From: Selenomonas sp. AB3002 | Lineage (GTDB): Bacteria; Bacillota; Negativicutes; Selenomonadales; Selenomonadaceae | Direction: 5' to 3' | Length of the DNA stretch: 64,000 nucleotides | Assembly (NCBI RefSeq): GCF_000702545.1 | Contig: NZ_JNIO01000008.1 | Coordinates: forward strand, 868,001 to 932,000 | Shown: positions 1-8,481 of the stretch, in pieces | Position numbering within the stretch: the first letter of the stretch is position 1 | Layout: each line of letters opens with the position of its first letter | Made by a program: the position numbers and the translations under genes | The notes under the pieces: generated by a model | The model's input: the letters and a program-made list of their open reading frames with translations, nothing else | Databases searched by the model: none | Told to the model about the DNA's origin: nothing

Positions 1-71
1 CGTAACGGCTTCGATTCCCCCTTCCACCGGCTTCGCCGGTCCCCCTCCCCCGCAAGCGGTGGAGGTAATAT
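1..71. repeat. REP-like GC-rich hairpin element (partial)
   Basis: This stretch contains two short GC-rich hairpins, one with arms CCGGC/GCCGG and one with arms CCACCGC/GCGGTGG, separated by a C-rich linker. The C-rich, hairpin-rich pattern resembles the inverted repeat at about 60651-60775, so the two may belong to one dispersed intergenic family. It lies just downstream of the NRPS-like gene and could act as its transcription end. The left side is cut by the window edge. Confidence 0.4.
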
Positions 72-105
72 CTGCTAGTAACGTAGCTCTCCTAAATGTA
101 ATAAT

Positions 106-3018
106 TCACTGCTCGAAAGCTATTCCCAACTCTACAAAAGTCTTTTCAATCGCCCTAAAGTAATCTTCACCAGCAAATCCCTGTGCATACTGGACGCTTA
201 TCTTCTCTCCCATTTCCCAGAAATAAAGCATCACAGGGAAAGGCGGCTGGTCCTTGTAGGCTGGCTCCATCTTCACCACAGCCTTGCTCATATCCTCCCC
301 TGCTGCACCGCCGATGTAACTGACGCAGAGATTGCTTCTTCCTACATAGTCAAGGATTACCTTCGTGAATTCTGCCGCATCACCCTTGGCCGCTCCGGCC
401 AGAAGATTGGTCTCATGGGCGATATGCTCATAGGACAGTTGGCGATAGAAAGACGCGCTGATTCTCTCAGCTTCTTCCCGGGGCAGGCCGGGCAGCAGCT
501 TATCGGGATAAAAGTCCAGATACATGTGGGGCACGCTGGCATTCTGGAAGGTTTCCTTCACCCCCAGGATATCTCTGGTGTCAATGGGACAGCGAATCCT
601 GATGGTCTTGTCATTGTCCGGCGATACCATCTGCAAAGCTCTGGCCAAAATATAAGCTGACAAGCTCTGGGGCGACAAACCCATTTTCCCCCGGCAGGCC
701 TCGAAGGACTGGCGGTCTATCAGGAAGTCCCGGCAAAGACTGCCCCCGTTTTCCTGCGGTTCTGAAACCATGAAGATGTCCCCTGCTCCTGTATCTTCTA
801 GCTTGAATCCTTCCGGCAGAGGCCATTCGTACTTCATCACATCAGCCGACGCGCCTTCCTGAGCGTCCCCGAAGCTGATTTCCCTGCCTTTGAAAGCTTC
901 CAAAAGGGCCTGGGCGAACTTCATAAAGCCATGTCCATCGGTGATGGCATGACATACGCAGAGAGTCAGTTCACCTCCCCGATAGCTGGCAAAGGCGAAG
1001 TGTCCCTGCAGCTCTGGTTCATCAAAGCGCTGAGGCAGATAACCATGGAAAAGAGGAATCATGTCATCCAGCCTTTTGAACGTCAGACGGGGCACATTTT
1101 CGTGGAACTCCAGTCCAAAGGCAATGTATGGGCAGGCCTGCACAGCCTTCCGCACAGCCTGCTCCAGCCTTTCTCCGTCCACTTCTTCCCGCAGGGTAAA
1201 CTTGAAATTGATTCCTGCGGCAGCAGACATGACCTCGTCCTTGTTCCGGGTGAAGAAGCTGCCTGTATAGGAATCCAATTTCCCGGTGGCCAGATACTGC
1301 TGATAGTCCCCGGCAAAATGCTGCCGGATTTCCGCCAGCCTCCGCAGTGTTTCCGGACTTGTACCGCTGCCCTTTTCCAACAGCCGGGCAAGTTTCCTGG
1401 GGGTGCGGGCTGCATAGATATCCCCCGCCTTCAGGGCATAGCCCCGCTCCCCTGCCAGGGCCACCAGACGGATAGTGCGCAAAGAGTCCCCACCCATCAG
1501 GTAAAAGTCGTGAGTTGCGCCTATACAATCCAGTCCCAGCACCTCTGACATAAGCTGGCAGATAATGCTTTCCATTTCGCTGGCCGGGGCTGCATAGGCC
1601 TGCTGTTCCGCTTCCACCTTGGGCGGCTCCAGCAGGCGGCGCACAATCTTGCCGTGGTCATTCACTGGCATCTTTTCCAAAGGCAGATAGTAAGTGGGCA
1701 GCATATAGCGTGGCAGTATATCCGCAAGCTGCGACAGGCTCACCGTCAGCTCGCCTGCATGGAAGATTCCCGCCGTCTCCGCTTCGCCACGGAGATAATA
1801 CATACAGATATAGGAGCGGCCTTTTTCCTCAAAGCATTTGGCCATCACGGTGGACAGGCCTGTGACCTTGCGGAAAGCTGACTCGATTTCTCCCGGCTCC
1901 ACCCGGTTGCCGTTGATCTTGAACATATCGTCAGAGCGGCCAATGTAATAGTACATCCCATCCGCATCCCGCCTGGCCAGGTCCCCCGTATGGAAATATC
2001 CCCCCCGGAAAGCTTCGGCGGTTTTCTCCGGCAGATGCATATACTCGCGCATATATATGTTTTTGAAGCAGATTTCTCCCTCGCCAGGTCCTTCTATGCG
2101 GTTGCCCTCCTCGTCCTCCAGATGCACGTCCAGACTGGCAATCACAGGCTTGCCCAGAGGTGCGTTGTCGTAGCTCCTGTCCAAATCCTTCTGCAGCACA
2201 TAGAACCCTGCTTCGCTAAGGGAGTAAAGGACCCGCACCCTTGGCTTGCCGCCTTCATAATAGATACCGCTGGCATTTTCTCCGCCGATGACAATGTAAT
2301 CCAGATAGGGGCTGGGGTCTTTGTACATGCGCAGATATGACGGGGTGACAAAGAGATTGTAAACCTTCTTTTCCCTGAAGAAGGCCTGCAGACCGGCAAA
2401 ATCACGCAACAGTTCTGCAGAAACAATCAACAGTGGCCGCAGATGGTTGAAGCAGTTGACAGTATAAATAATGGTGATCATAAAGGAAAAAGGTGCCACC
2501 AGAGCCACCGGCTCCTGGTGGTACTCCTGCTGCCGCTCATCGTACAGGGCGATGAGGTCCAGATTGCCATACTCATGCAAGATGCCCTTGGGATTCCCCG
2601 TAGAACCAGAGGTGTAAATGGCCAAGGCCGCATCATGGGAGTCAGTCTCCTGGAAACCGTCAAGCATGGCTTCTTCCGCCATAATCCGCTGGTAGGCCTT
2701 TTCGTCAATAACCACCTTCGCCCCCATATCCTTACGGATAAACTCAATGCGGTGGGCAGGATAATCCTGCTCCGAAATCACGAAGGCCGCCCCTGCTTTC
2801 CACACGCCCAGCATGGCCGCAAGGCCCGTCACCCCCCGGGGCATGACCAGCTGCACGAAGTCCTCCCGGCCTATGCCCTGTTTTTTCAGCCAGCCATAAA
2901 TCTTGCCGGAAGCCTCGTCCAGCTCCCCATAGGTCATTGCCCTGTTTTCATCAAGCAGGGCAATTTTATCCGCGTATTTTTTCATCACGCCTGCGGCGTG
3001 CTGCATGAAATCCCCCAT
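106..3018 (-). CDS. Single-module NRPS-like protein: adenylation, carrier and condensation-like domains
   Basis: A 970-residue protein that should activate an amino or aryl acid as an adenylate and load it on its own carrier domain. The adenylation domain fills about residues 1-460: it has the P-loop TSGSTGNPKG, YFHTGDLARRD, the hinge GRSDDMFKINGNRVEPGEIE and the catalytic-lysine motif NDHGKIVRR. A carrier domain follows, with the phosphopantetheine serine in MGGDSLRTIRL (about 510-525). The last 400 residues resemble a condensation or alcohol-acetyltransferase fold with HAITDG in place of HHxxxDG. No thioesterase, second module or phosphopantetheinyl transferase is visible nearby. A strong Shine-Dalgarno (GGAGGAGG) precedes the ATG. 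Substrate and product cannot be told from sequence by eye. Confidence 0.85.
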   Translation of the reverse strand: MGDFMQHAAGVMKKYADKIALLDENRAMTYGELDEASGKIYGWLKKQGIGREDFVQLVMPRGVTGLAAMLGVWKAGAAFVISEQDYPAHRIEFIRKDMGAKVVIDEKAYQRIMAEEAMLDGFQETDSHDAALAIYTSGSTGNPKGILHEYGNLDLIALYDERQQEYHQEPVALVAPFSFMITIIYTVNCFNHLRPLLIVSAELLRDFAGLQAFFREKKVYNLFVTPSYLRMYKDPSPYLDYIVIGGENASGIYYEGGKPRVRVLYSLSEAGFYVLQKDLDRSYDNAPLGKPVIASLDVHLEDEEGNRIEGPGEGEICFKNIYMREYMHLPEKTAEAFRGGYFHTGDLARRDADGMYYYIGRSDDMFKINGNRVEPGEIESAFRKVTGLSTVMAKCFEEKGRSYICMYYLRGEAETAGIFHAGELTVSLSQLADILPRYMLPTYYLPLEKMPVNDHGKIVRRLLEPPKVEAEQQAYAAPASEMESIICQLMSEVLGLDCIGATHDFYLMGGDSLRTIRLVALAGERGYALKAGDIYAARTPRKLARLLEKGSGTSPETLRRLAEIRQHFAGDYQQYLATGKLDSYTGSFFTRNKDEVMSAAAGINFKFTLREEVDGERLEQAVRKAVQACPYIAFGLEFHENVPRLTFKRLDDMIPLFHGYLPQRFDEPELQGHFAFASYRGGELTLCVCHAITDGHGFMKFAQALLEAFKGREISFGDAQEGASADVMKYEWPLPEGFKLEDTGAGDIFMVSEPQENGGSLCRDFLIDRQSFEACRGKMGLSPQSLSAYILARALQMVSPDNDKTIRIRCPIDTRDILGVKETFQNASVPHMYLDFYPDKLLPGLPREEAERISASFYRQLSYEHIAHETNLLAGAAKGDAAEFTKVILDYVGRSNLCVSYIGGAAGEDMSKAVVKMEPAYKDQPPFPVMLYFWEMGEKISVQYAQGFAGEDYFRAIEKTFVELGIAFEQ

Positions 3019-3031
3019 GCTGCCTCCTCCT

Positions 3032-3472
3032 TCAGGAATGCCTGGTATCTAGCACTATATGAGTGCTGTTCATGCCCATGATATAGTCATAAGTGATCTG
3101 GCTGGCCAGCTTCTGCAGCAGGCAGAGATTCACCAGATTATCCTTTTCGCTGTACTCCGTAGGATTGCCGGACTCACCCAGGCTGCGGTAATCTATCTCC
3201 ACCCTGTCTTCATAGAGCCGCAAAAGCACATCCAGCGGCTGGCCCTGCTTTTGATACTGGCTGGTATAGACAGCCATTTCCTCCACGGCCAGACCCGCAA
3301 TATTCGCTTTGTTCTCCGGCAAGCCAGCCCTTTTCAGCCTCCTGGAAACCTCCTCCGAAACCTGGGAAATGACCTCTGGCTCACTGGATGAGCGTATCTC
3401 TTTGTCCTTACTTCGACAACAATATCTTTTTTCCTTTTCCTGGCTGGCACTACAAAACTTCGTGCGAAACAA
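3032..3472 (-). CDS. GHKL-type ATP-binding protein, possibly 5'-truncated
   Basis: From about residue 28 onward the protein matches a HATPase_c_2 (RsbW-like anti-sigma/GHKL) fold: the N-box appears as LAVEEMAVYTSQ, with further strands around YEDRVEIDYRSLGESGNP and a typical C-terminal IMGMNSTHIVL. The first 25 residues (Cys, Lys and Arg rich) do not look like this family and come from a hairpin-rich stretch at about 3420-3540, and no good ribosome binding site precedes the start. The real start is therefore doubtful. The gene may be the surviving C-terminal part of a longer protein, such as a MATE or phosphatase fusion. It ends 13 bases before the NRPS-like gene, so the two are probably cotranscribed. 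Confidence 0.55.
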   Translation of the reverse strand: MFRTKFCSASQEKEKRYCCRSKDKEIRSSSEPEVISQVSEEVSRRLKRAGLPENKANIAGLAVEEMAVYTSQYQKQGQPLDVLLRLYEDRVEIDYRSLGESGNPTEYSEKDNLVNLCLLQKLASQITYDYIMGMNSTHIVLDTRHS

Positions 3473-3574
3473 CGTTTCGCATCCCTAAAGGGACTAACTT
3501 CGTGTCGCTGCGCCCTTACACGAAATCTAAGTTCATCTGCGCCCTGTCGGGCTTGATTCACTAAGATTTCATAG

Positions 3575-3608
3575 TAAAAAAGCCCCGGCAACATAAGCTG
3601 CCGGAGCT
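3575..3608 (-). terminator. Rho-independent terminator after folB
   Basis: Read on the minus strand, the arms AGCTCCGGCA and TGCCGGGGCT form a GC-rich stem with a short loop, followed by a run of T. It lies directly downstream of folB. Confidence 0.8.
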
Positions 3609-3621
3609 TCACAAAACTTAT

Positions 3622-3984
3622 TTATTTGGCATGACGGGTAATCTCTGCCTCTACATAATCGATAGGTCCGGAAATAGGCACAGAAGGTTTCCTGATGGTG
3701 GTCCTCACCGATGCAAAATGAGCATACTTAGCCAAGATCCTGTCACCAATATGAGCAGCCAGGGTGAGGAGCATCTGGAAGCGCTTGTTCTCAGTGACAT
3801 CCTTTACAATATCATAGATGGCGGCTGTATCCACACCATCGCTCAGGGCATCAGTCTCAGCCACCTTGTCATCCTTGGTCTCAACCTCTACATCAATGTA
3901 GAATTTCTGCCCCTGCTCACGCTCATACTCGTAAACACCATGGAAACCATAGAACATCATGTTGTGAATCCTGATCTTTGCCAT
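3622..3984 (-). CDS. folB: Dihydroneopterin aldolase
   Basis: FolB converts 7,8-dihydroneopterin to 6-hydroxymethyl-dihydropterin and glycolaldehyde in folate synthesis. The 120-residue protein has the usual family length and opening (KIRIHNMMFYGFHGVYEYE), with the catalytic-site glutamate region in ALSDGVDTAAIYD and the closing VRTTIRKPSVPISGPIDYVEAEI. An upstream in-frame GTG exists, but the AAGGAG site overlaps it and is correctly spaced (8 bases) for the ATG at 3984. No other folate genes are adjacent in this window. Confidence 0.93.
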   Translation of the reverse strand: MAKIRIHNMMFYGFHGVYEYEREQGQKFYIDVEVETKDDKVAETDALSDGVDTAAIYDIVKDVTENKRFQMLLTLAAHIGDRILAKYAHFASVRTTIRKPSVPISGPIDYVEAEITRHAK

Positions 3985-4075
3985 TACGGTCACTCCTTAT
4001 ACAAGCAATTATTTTGGAAGCTGAGAATCCTGCTTAACTACCTGCATATTTCGCTACATTGGGCAAAAATCCTGC

Positions 4076-4153
4076 TTAGTTCGTAAAAAGTTTATCCCAA
4101 AAAGCATAGGCGGCCATAAGACCAACCAGTGCCAAAAGAAAGAGGTCTCCCAT
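4076..4153 (-). CDS. 25-residue single-span membrane peptide
   Basis: A short open frame codes for a peptide beginning MGDLFLLALVGLMAAYAF and ending in a charged tail (WDKLFTN). One hydrophobic segment covers most of it. An AGGAAGGA Shine-Dalgarno sits about 8 bases upstream of the ATG. It lies alone between the terminator of the NlpC/P60 gene and folB. The function is unknown; it could be a small membrane regulator or a type I toxin-like peptide, but nothing specific supports either. Confidence 0.45.
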   Translation of the reverse strand: MGDLFLLALVGLMAAYAFWDKLFTN

Positions 4154-4180
4154 AAGCTTATTCCTTCCTCAGATTAAAAG

Positions 4181-4210
4181 AAAATAAGGAGAGGCTTACC
4201 GCCTCTCCTA
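4181..4210 (-). terminator. Rho-independent terminator after the NlpC/P60 gene
   Basis: On the minus strand AGGAGAGGC and GCCTCTCCT form a nine-base-pair stem with a four-base loop, followed by TATTTTCTTTT. Confidence 0.85.
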
Positions 4211-4220
4211 AAACGCAATA

Positions 4221-4886
4221 TCACATTACACGGCGTGCCCCAATGTAGCAGGAACCCCAATAGGAGCTGTACAAAGAGTCAATGGCAACGCCACGGCTGG
4301 AAGAGGCATTGATGAAGCTGCCATCCCCCAGATAGATGCCCACATGGGAAGCACCATAGTCATACGTAGAGAAGAATACCAGGTCACCTGCTACCAGTTC
4401 ATCGGTAGAGACAGGATAGCCGCATTCATACTGCTCGTCCGCCATGCGGGGCAGATAAATGCCTGCCTGGGCAAATACATAGCGCACATAGCCGGAGCAG
4501 TCAAAACCGCTGGGCGTCGTACCGCCAAAGACATAAGGTACGCCGATATACTGCATGGAGTCCGCCACTACACGGCGGGAAATATAGTTAGAACCACGGC
4601 TTACCTCAGGCATTGCCTTGCCCAAAAGTGCGGTATAAGTGGTAGGACCAACCAGTCCGTCAGCCTCCAGCCCCTGTGAAGCCTGGAATGCCTTGACGGC
4701 CTCGGCCGTCGCCGGCCCGAAATCACCATCCGCAGCAACATCATACCCTAAACTAGCCAACTGTCCCTGGATTTCTGCTACATCGCTGCCCTGATCTCCC
4801 ACGCGGAATGCGGAAGCCGCTGCCACCATTGTAAACCAGCACATGAGGACAACCGATAAAGTCATAATGCGAAACGCCTTACTCAA
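4221..4886 (-). CDS. Secreted peptidoglycan-binding NlpC/P60 endopeptidase
   Basis: A cell-wall hydrolase that should cut peptidoglycan stem peptides. It has an N-terminal signal peptide (hydrophobic stretch ending near AAASA, about residue 26), a PG_binding_1 repeat (VGDQGSDVAEIQGQLASLGY through LVGPTTYTALL, about 28-88), and an NlpC/P60 domain from about 105. The catalytic cysteine is in FDCSGYV, the histidine in SHVGIYLG, and a third polar residue is near FINASSS. The start is a TTG four bases after GGGAGAGG; the next in-frame ATG lies inside the signal peptide, too far from that site. The gene is monocistronic between two terminators. Confidence 0.92.
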   Translation of the reverse strand: MSKAFRIMTLSVVLMCWFTMVAAASAFRVGDQGSDVAEIQGQLASLGYDVAADGDFGPATAEAVKAFQASQGLEADGLVGPTTYTALLGKAMPEVSRGSNYISRRVVADSMQYIGVPYVFGGTTPSGFDCSGYVRYVFAQAGIYLPRMADEQYECGYPVSTDELVAGDLVFFSTYDYGASHVGIYLGDGSFINASSSRGVAIDSLYSSYWGSCYIGARRVM

Positions 4887-4947
4887 AAAACCTCTCCCTT
4901 CCTCACACTACATTCATTTGTTTCAGACAATTTTCAGATTTGCTTCA

Positions 4948-4983
4948 AACATAGAAACAGGCTGCCTCAAAAGGAGCAGCCAG
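4948..4983 (-). terminator. Rho-independent terminator after rnpB
   Basis: On the minus strand GGCTGC and GCAGCC form a stem around a short loop, followed by TGTTTCTATGTTT, about 35 bases past the conserved 3' end of the RNase P RNA. Confidence 0.75.
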
Positions 4984-5015
4984 TCCATATTTCAAGCAAA
5001 TATAAGTCAGCGTAA

Positions 5016-5374
5016 GCAATCAATAAGCCGAGTTCTGTGCCGCCGGATGGCGGTGATGATCATTTATCTAGGCAGGGGGATTGCTCCCTCGCTCAAGCGA
5101 CTTAACCCGGAAGGTCCGCGGGCCGCATCAACCCTTCCCTATTCAGTCTTGCTCCGTGTGGGGTTTACCAAAGCCAGCCAGTCACCTGACTGCTGGTGCG
5201 CTCTTACCGCACCTTTCCACCCTTACCGGAATCCTCCGGCGGTCTAAATCTCTATGGCACTTTCCCTAAGGTCACCCTCGCTGGACGTTATCCAGCACAC
5301 TGCCCTGTGGAGCCCGGACTTTCCTCATCTGTGCACAAGGCACAGCCGCGATCATCCTGACAACTTACACCAAC
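5016..5374 (-). ncRNA. rnpB: RNase P RNA, bacterial type A
   Basis: This is the catalytic RNA that trims the 5' leader of pre-tRNAs. The conserved 5' core GAGGAAAGTCCGGGCTCC lies near 5309-5330 on the minus strand, GGGTAAGGGTGGAAAGGTGC-like sequence lies in the middle, and the 3' end carries the conserved AACTCGGCTTAT. Flanking hairpins pair the ends. The length of about 355 nt is normal. Exact ends are estimated from the promoter and the 3' motif. Confidence 0.93.
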
Positions 5375-5381
5375 GTTGACG

Positions 5382-5410
5382 ATTATAACACATTTAGTAT
5401 GTCATGTCAA
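5382..5410 (-). promoter_or_regulatory. Consensus sigma-A promoter of rnpB
   Basis: On the minus strand a perfect TTGACA (5405-5410) is followed after exactly 17 bases by a perfect TATAAT (5382-5387). Transcription should start near 5375, just upstream of the RNase P RNA. Confidence 0.9.
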
Positions 5411-5533
5411 ATCAGGTACTAAATATGCTTATAACGTCGTTGTTCCAGTTTTGCCAAAGGCAAAACTACCTCTTAACGTTTCAACGAGGAAGGTATTCCT
5501 CGTTATAAACATTTTTATGCGCGCGCACACACA

Positions 5534-5562
5534 GCAAAAATGCCCCCGCCGAGGCGGGAGCA
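5534..5562 (-). terminator. Rho-independent terminator after the secreted protein gene
   Basis: On the minus strand TGCTCCCGCC and GGCGGGGGCA form a strong stem with a two-base loop and a following TTTTTGC. Confidence 0.85.
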
Positions 5563-5576
5563 CCTGATTTTGCTTG

Positions 5577-6254
5577 TTATTTCTTTGCAGTATTAAAAGT
5601 AGTTATACCCTTCTGGTACAGATCCACAGCTTCATCCCTCAGCTCAGGGTTATCAATGAGCTCTATCCTGTAGCGCTCCCCATTGTCCCCGCGGAAGAAG
5701 GTCACTGCACTCTGGCTGTTGGCCTCAGCAGTGGTGTCCGGCTGGCCGTCCCCATCGGTATCGATTTCCAATACCTTGGCAGTGATGGCGTAAATGCCCT
5801 TGTTGTGGTCATTTACCGGCACCAGCTCAATAGCCTCATAGCCGTTGCTGCGTATGATGCTCTGCAAAAGCTTGCCTGCCTCCTCATCGCTGATCTTGTT
5901 GAGGTCTGGCACACTCTGATCTGCGAAGGCATCCTTCACAATCACCCAGGCGTTCTTGATATCATAGCCTTCATTGTCAAAAATCAGCACCTCTCCCTGC
6001 CTGTCCTCATAGAGAGCGCTGGCGGGAATCACCTGAGGCTTCTTGGGGCACTGGATGGTGTAGCCATACTCCTGGCTCTTATAAGTATAGGGAAGTTCTG
6101 CCGGAGCCTGCACATTCTTGGCAGACTTCTCTGACTGGGTTTCAACCTGGGGCTGCTTTGCCTTCTTGGCGGCATCTGCAGGCTGTACTGCGCCAAAAAT
6201 CAGGCCGGCTGCCACCGAAGCTGCTACGAAGGTCTGGAAAGATTTCTTTAACAT
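5577..6254 (-). CDS. Secreted protein of unknown function
   Basis: A 225-residue protein with a clear signal peptide (MLKKSFQTFVAASVAAGLIF, cleavage likely after ADA), a Lys/Gln-rich linker (about 30-55) and a compact domain starting near YTYKSQEYGYTIQCPKKP. An acidic segment, IDTDGDGQPDTTAE, resembles a calcium-binding loop. The domain pattern recalls small secreted proteins that follow the motif 'YGYSI.CP', but I cannot assign a function. The ATG at 6254 is preferred because AGGAG sits 9 bases before it; an upstream TTG overlaps the binding site. It is flanked by its own terminator and by the helicase gene. Confidence 0.75.
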   Translation of the reverse strand: MLKKSFQTFVAASVAAGLIFGAVQPADAAKKAKQPQVETQSEKSAKNVQAPAELPYTYKSQEYGYTIQCPKKPQVIPASALYEDRQGEVLIFDNEGYDIKNAWVIVKDAFADQSVPDLNKISDEEAGKLLQSIIRSNGYEAIELVPVNDHNKGIYAITAKVLEIDTDGDGQPDTTAEANSQSAVTFFRGDNGERYRIELIDNPELRDEAVDLYQKGITTFNTAKK

Positions 6255-6303
6255 AATCTTCAACTCCTATTACATAGTATGCAATCACCAAATAAGAAAA
6301 AAC

Positions 6304-7887
6304 TTATCTCTTGCGGGCAGGCTCCACATTCACCTTGAAGCCGTTCACCGTATTGCGGTGCATGGTGCTCAGCACCCTTTCTGCCACCTTTTCCGGCACC
6401 TCTACAAAAGAGAACTTCTCATAGATATTGATAACCCCGATGGTATCACCGGGAATGTCAGCTTCGCTGGCAATGGCTCTCACAATATCAGCCGGACGGA
6501 TTTTCTGTGCCCTGCCGATATTGAAGAAGAAGCGCACCATGCCCGGAGCCCCGCCGGTATTCTCAAAGGACGCCTGTTCCTCTTCCCGGCTCCCCGCCTC
6601 ACCTTCCAGGGAAAGCTGCAGGGCAGCAGCAGCCACATCTACCGGATCATAGCCCTCTTCCAGCACATCGGAGATAATGGTGTGGTAATCATCATAGCGG
6701 TCCTGCTTCAAGACCTTCAGCAGGCGCTCCGTCACCAGTTCCTTCTGCCGCTCCAGCACATCTGAAGCCGTGGGAAGCTCCCTGCGCTGGATCTTGGTAT
6801 GGGCCAGCTTCATGATCAGACGCAGCTGGCGGTATTCCCTGGGGGAAATGAAGGTCATAGCCACCCCCTTGCGGCCTGCCCGGCCAGTGCGGCCGATGCG
6901 GTGCACATAGGATTCATGGTCCTGGGGAATATCGTAATTGATGACATGGGTGATGTCGTCGATATCGATGCCCCTTGCAGCCACATCCGTAGCCACCAGG
7001 GTGTCGATGCGACCGTCACGGAACTTTTTCATGACCCGGTCGCGCTGCACCTGGGACAGGTCACCGTGGAGGCCGCCGGCCAGATAGCCGCGGGCTTCCA
7101 GCGAAGCCGTCAGGTCATCCACTGCCCGCTTGGTGCGGCAGAAGATGATGAGCTTGCCCGTCTCCTCAATGTCCAGCACCCGGCACAGGCCCTCGAACTT
7201 CTCCCTGGTCTCATAGTAGACCTGGTCAATCAGGGGCACCGTGAGATTTTCTTTGGTAATGCTCACCCGCTGGGGGTGATTCATGTACCGCTGGGAAAGC
7301 TTTTCAATGGGCGCGGGCATGGTGGCGGAGAAAAGCAGGGTCTGCCTTTCTTCGTTGGAGATAGCCCCAATGATTTCCTCGATATCCGAGATAAAGCCCA
7401 TATCCAGCATTTCGTCTGCTTCGTCAAGGATCAGGGTACGGACACCGTCAAGGCTGATGGTGCCCCGGTGGAGATGATCGATCAGTCGGCCCGGCGTGCC
7501 CACAATCAGATGGACGCCGCGCTTCAGGCCGCGAATCTGGCGGTCAATGGACTGGCCTCCATAGATGGGCAGCGTGCGCACCCGCTTGTAGTGGCCAATC
7601 TTGTTGAGCTCCTCTGCCGTCTGGATAGCCAGCTCCCGGGTGGGAGTCAGCACCAGCGCCTGCACTTCATGGACGCCCTCCACGATCTTTTCCACCGTGG
7701 GGATACCGAAAGCAGCCGTCTTGCCAGTGCCCGTCTGAGCCTGCCCCACCACATCATGGCCTTCCAACACCAGGGGTATAGTCCCTGCCTGGATGGGAGA
7801 GGGCTCCTCAAAGCCCATGTCGGCAATGGCGTGGAGCACCTTGCGGCTGAGTTCGATATCTCCGAATGACTTTAATTCCTGTTTCAA
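6304..7887 (-). CDS. DEAD-box ATP-dependent RNA helicase
   Basis: A 527-residue RNA helicase of the CshA/DeaD type, acting in ribosome assembly or mRNA turnover. All motifs are present: Q motif (FEEPSPIQ), AQTGTGKT, PTRELAIQ, GTPGRL, DEADEML, SAT, VATDVAARGIDI and HRIGRTGRAGRKG. The C-terminal 80 residues (from about VRFFFNIGRAQKIRPADIV) form a DbpA-type RNA-binding domain, which favours the CsdA/DeaD/DbpA branch over the shorter CshB type. The start is a TTG six bases after AGGAGG. Candidate names are cshA or deaD; the sequence alone does not decide. Confidence 0.93.
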   Translation of the reverse strand: MKQELKSFGDIELSRKVLHAIADMGFEEPSPIQAGTIPLVLEGHDVVGQAQTGTGKTAAFGIPTVEKIVEGVHEVQALVLTPTRELAIQTAEELNKIGHYKRVRTLPIYGGQSIDRQIRGLKRGVHLIVGTPGRLIDHLHRGTISLDGVRTLILDEADEMLDMGFISDIEEIIGAISNEERQTLLFSATMPAPIEKLSQRYMNHPQRVSITKENLTVPLIDQVYYETREKFEGLCRVLDIEETGKLIIFCRTKRAVDDLTASLEARGYLAGGLHGDLSQVQRDRVMKKFRDGRIDTLVATDVAARGIDIDDITHVINYDIPQDHESYVHRIGRTGRAGRKGVAMTFISPREYRQLRLIMKLAHTKIQRRELPTASDVLERQKELVTERLLKVLKQDRYDDYHTIISDVLEEGYDPVDVAAAALQLSLEGEAGSREEEQASFENTGGAPGMVRFFFNIGRAQKIRPADIVRAIASEADIPGDTIGVINIYEKFSFVEVPEKVAERVLSTMHRNTVNGFKVNVEPARKR

Positions 7888-7968
7888 ATAAATCCTCCTG
7901 AATAAGTTGACGATGTTAAGTATATCTTGCTTTTATCTAAAAAAGCTGAAAAACAAATTAGAATTCCA

Positions 7969-8481
7969 TTAAAGTGTGTAGTAATCCACCAGCATGCGCA
8001 GGGCCGTGGAAACAGCCTGCAGTTTCACTTCGTCCCGGTCACCGCAGAAATCATTCGCCCGCACCTGCTCTCCCTGGGGACCTGCCACGGCAATGTAAAC
8101 CCGTCCCACAGGCTTTTCCTCCGTGCCGCCCCCCGGGCCTGCAATGCCCGTGATACCCACGCCGATATCGGTGCCCATGAGCTTTGCCGCCCCCCGGGCC
8201 ATTTCCCGGGCTGTCTCCTCGGACACAGCACCGTACTTCTCCAGAGTATCATGCTTCACGCCCAGGAGCTTTTCCTTCACTTCGTTGGCATAGGCCACCA
8301 CTGCTCCCTGCATGTAGGCAGAACTGCCCTCCACATCCGTCAGCAGGCTGGAAAGGAGCCCTCCTGTGCAGGACTCGGCACAGGAGATAGTAGCCTCCCG
8401 CTCAAGGAGAGCCTTGCCCGCAGCTGTGGACAAATCCCTCATGGTCTGCAGGTTCTTGATGACAAGATAGTAATCACTCAT
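7969..8481 (-). CDS. pncC: CinA C-terminal domain protein (nicotinamide-nucleotide amidohydrolase)
   Basis: A 170-residue stand-alone CinA/PncC domain, predicted to deamidate NMN to nicotinic acid mononucleotide. The family signatures are ISCAESCTGGLLSSLLTD (catalytic Ser and Thr region), VVAYANEVKEKLLGV, and GITGIAGPGGGTEEKPVG. It lacks the N-terminal MoCF-like half of full CinA. The ATG overlaps the stop of rimO by a few bases, so translation is probably coupled. Confidence 0.9.
   Translation of the reverse strand: MSDYYLVIKNLQTMRDLSTAAGKALLEREATISCAESCTGGLLSSLLTDVEGSSAYMQGAVVAYANEVKEKLLGVKHDTLEKYGAVSEETAREMARGAAKLMGTDIGVGITGIAGPGGGTEEKPVGRVYIAVAGPQGEQVRANDFCGDRDEVKLQAVSTALRMLVDYYTL

Noticed and set aside
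6799-7869. 356-residue plus-strand open frame
   Set aside because: Antisense shadow of the DEAD-box helicase gene.
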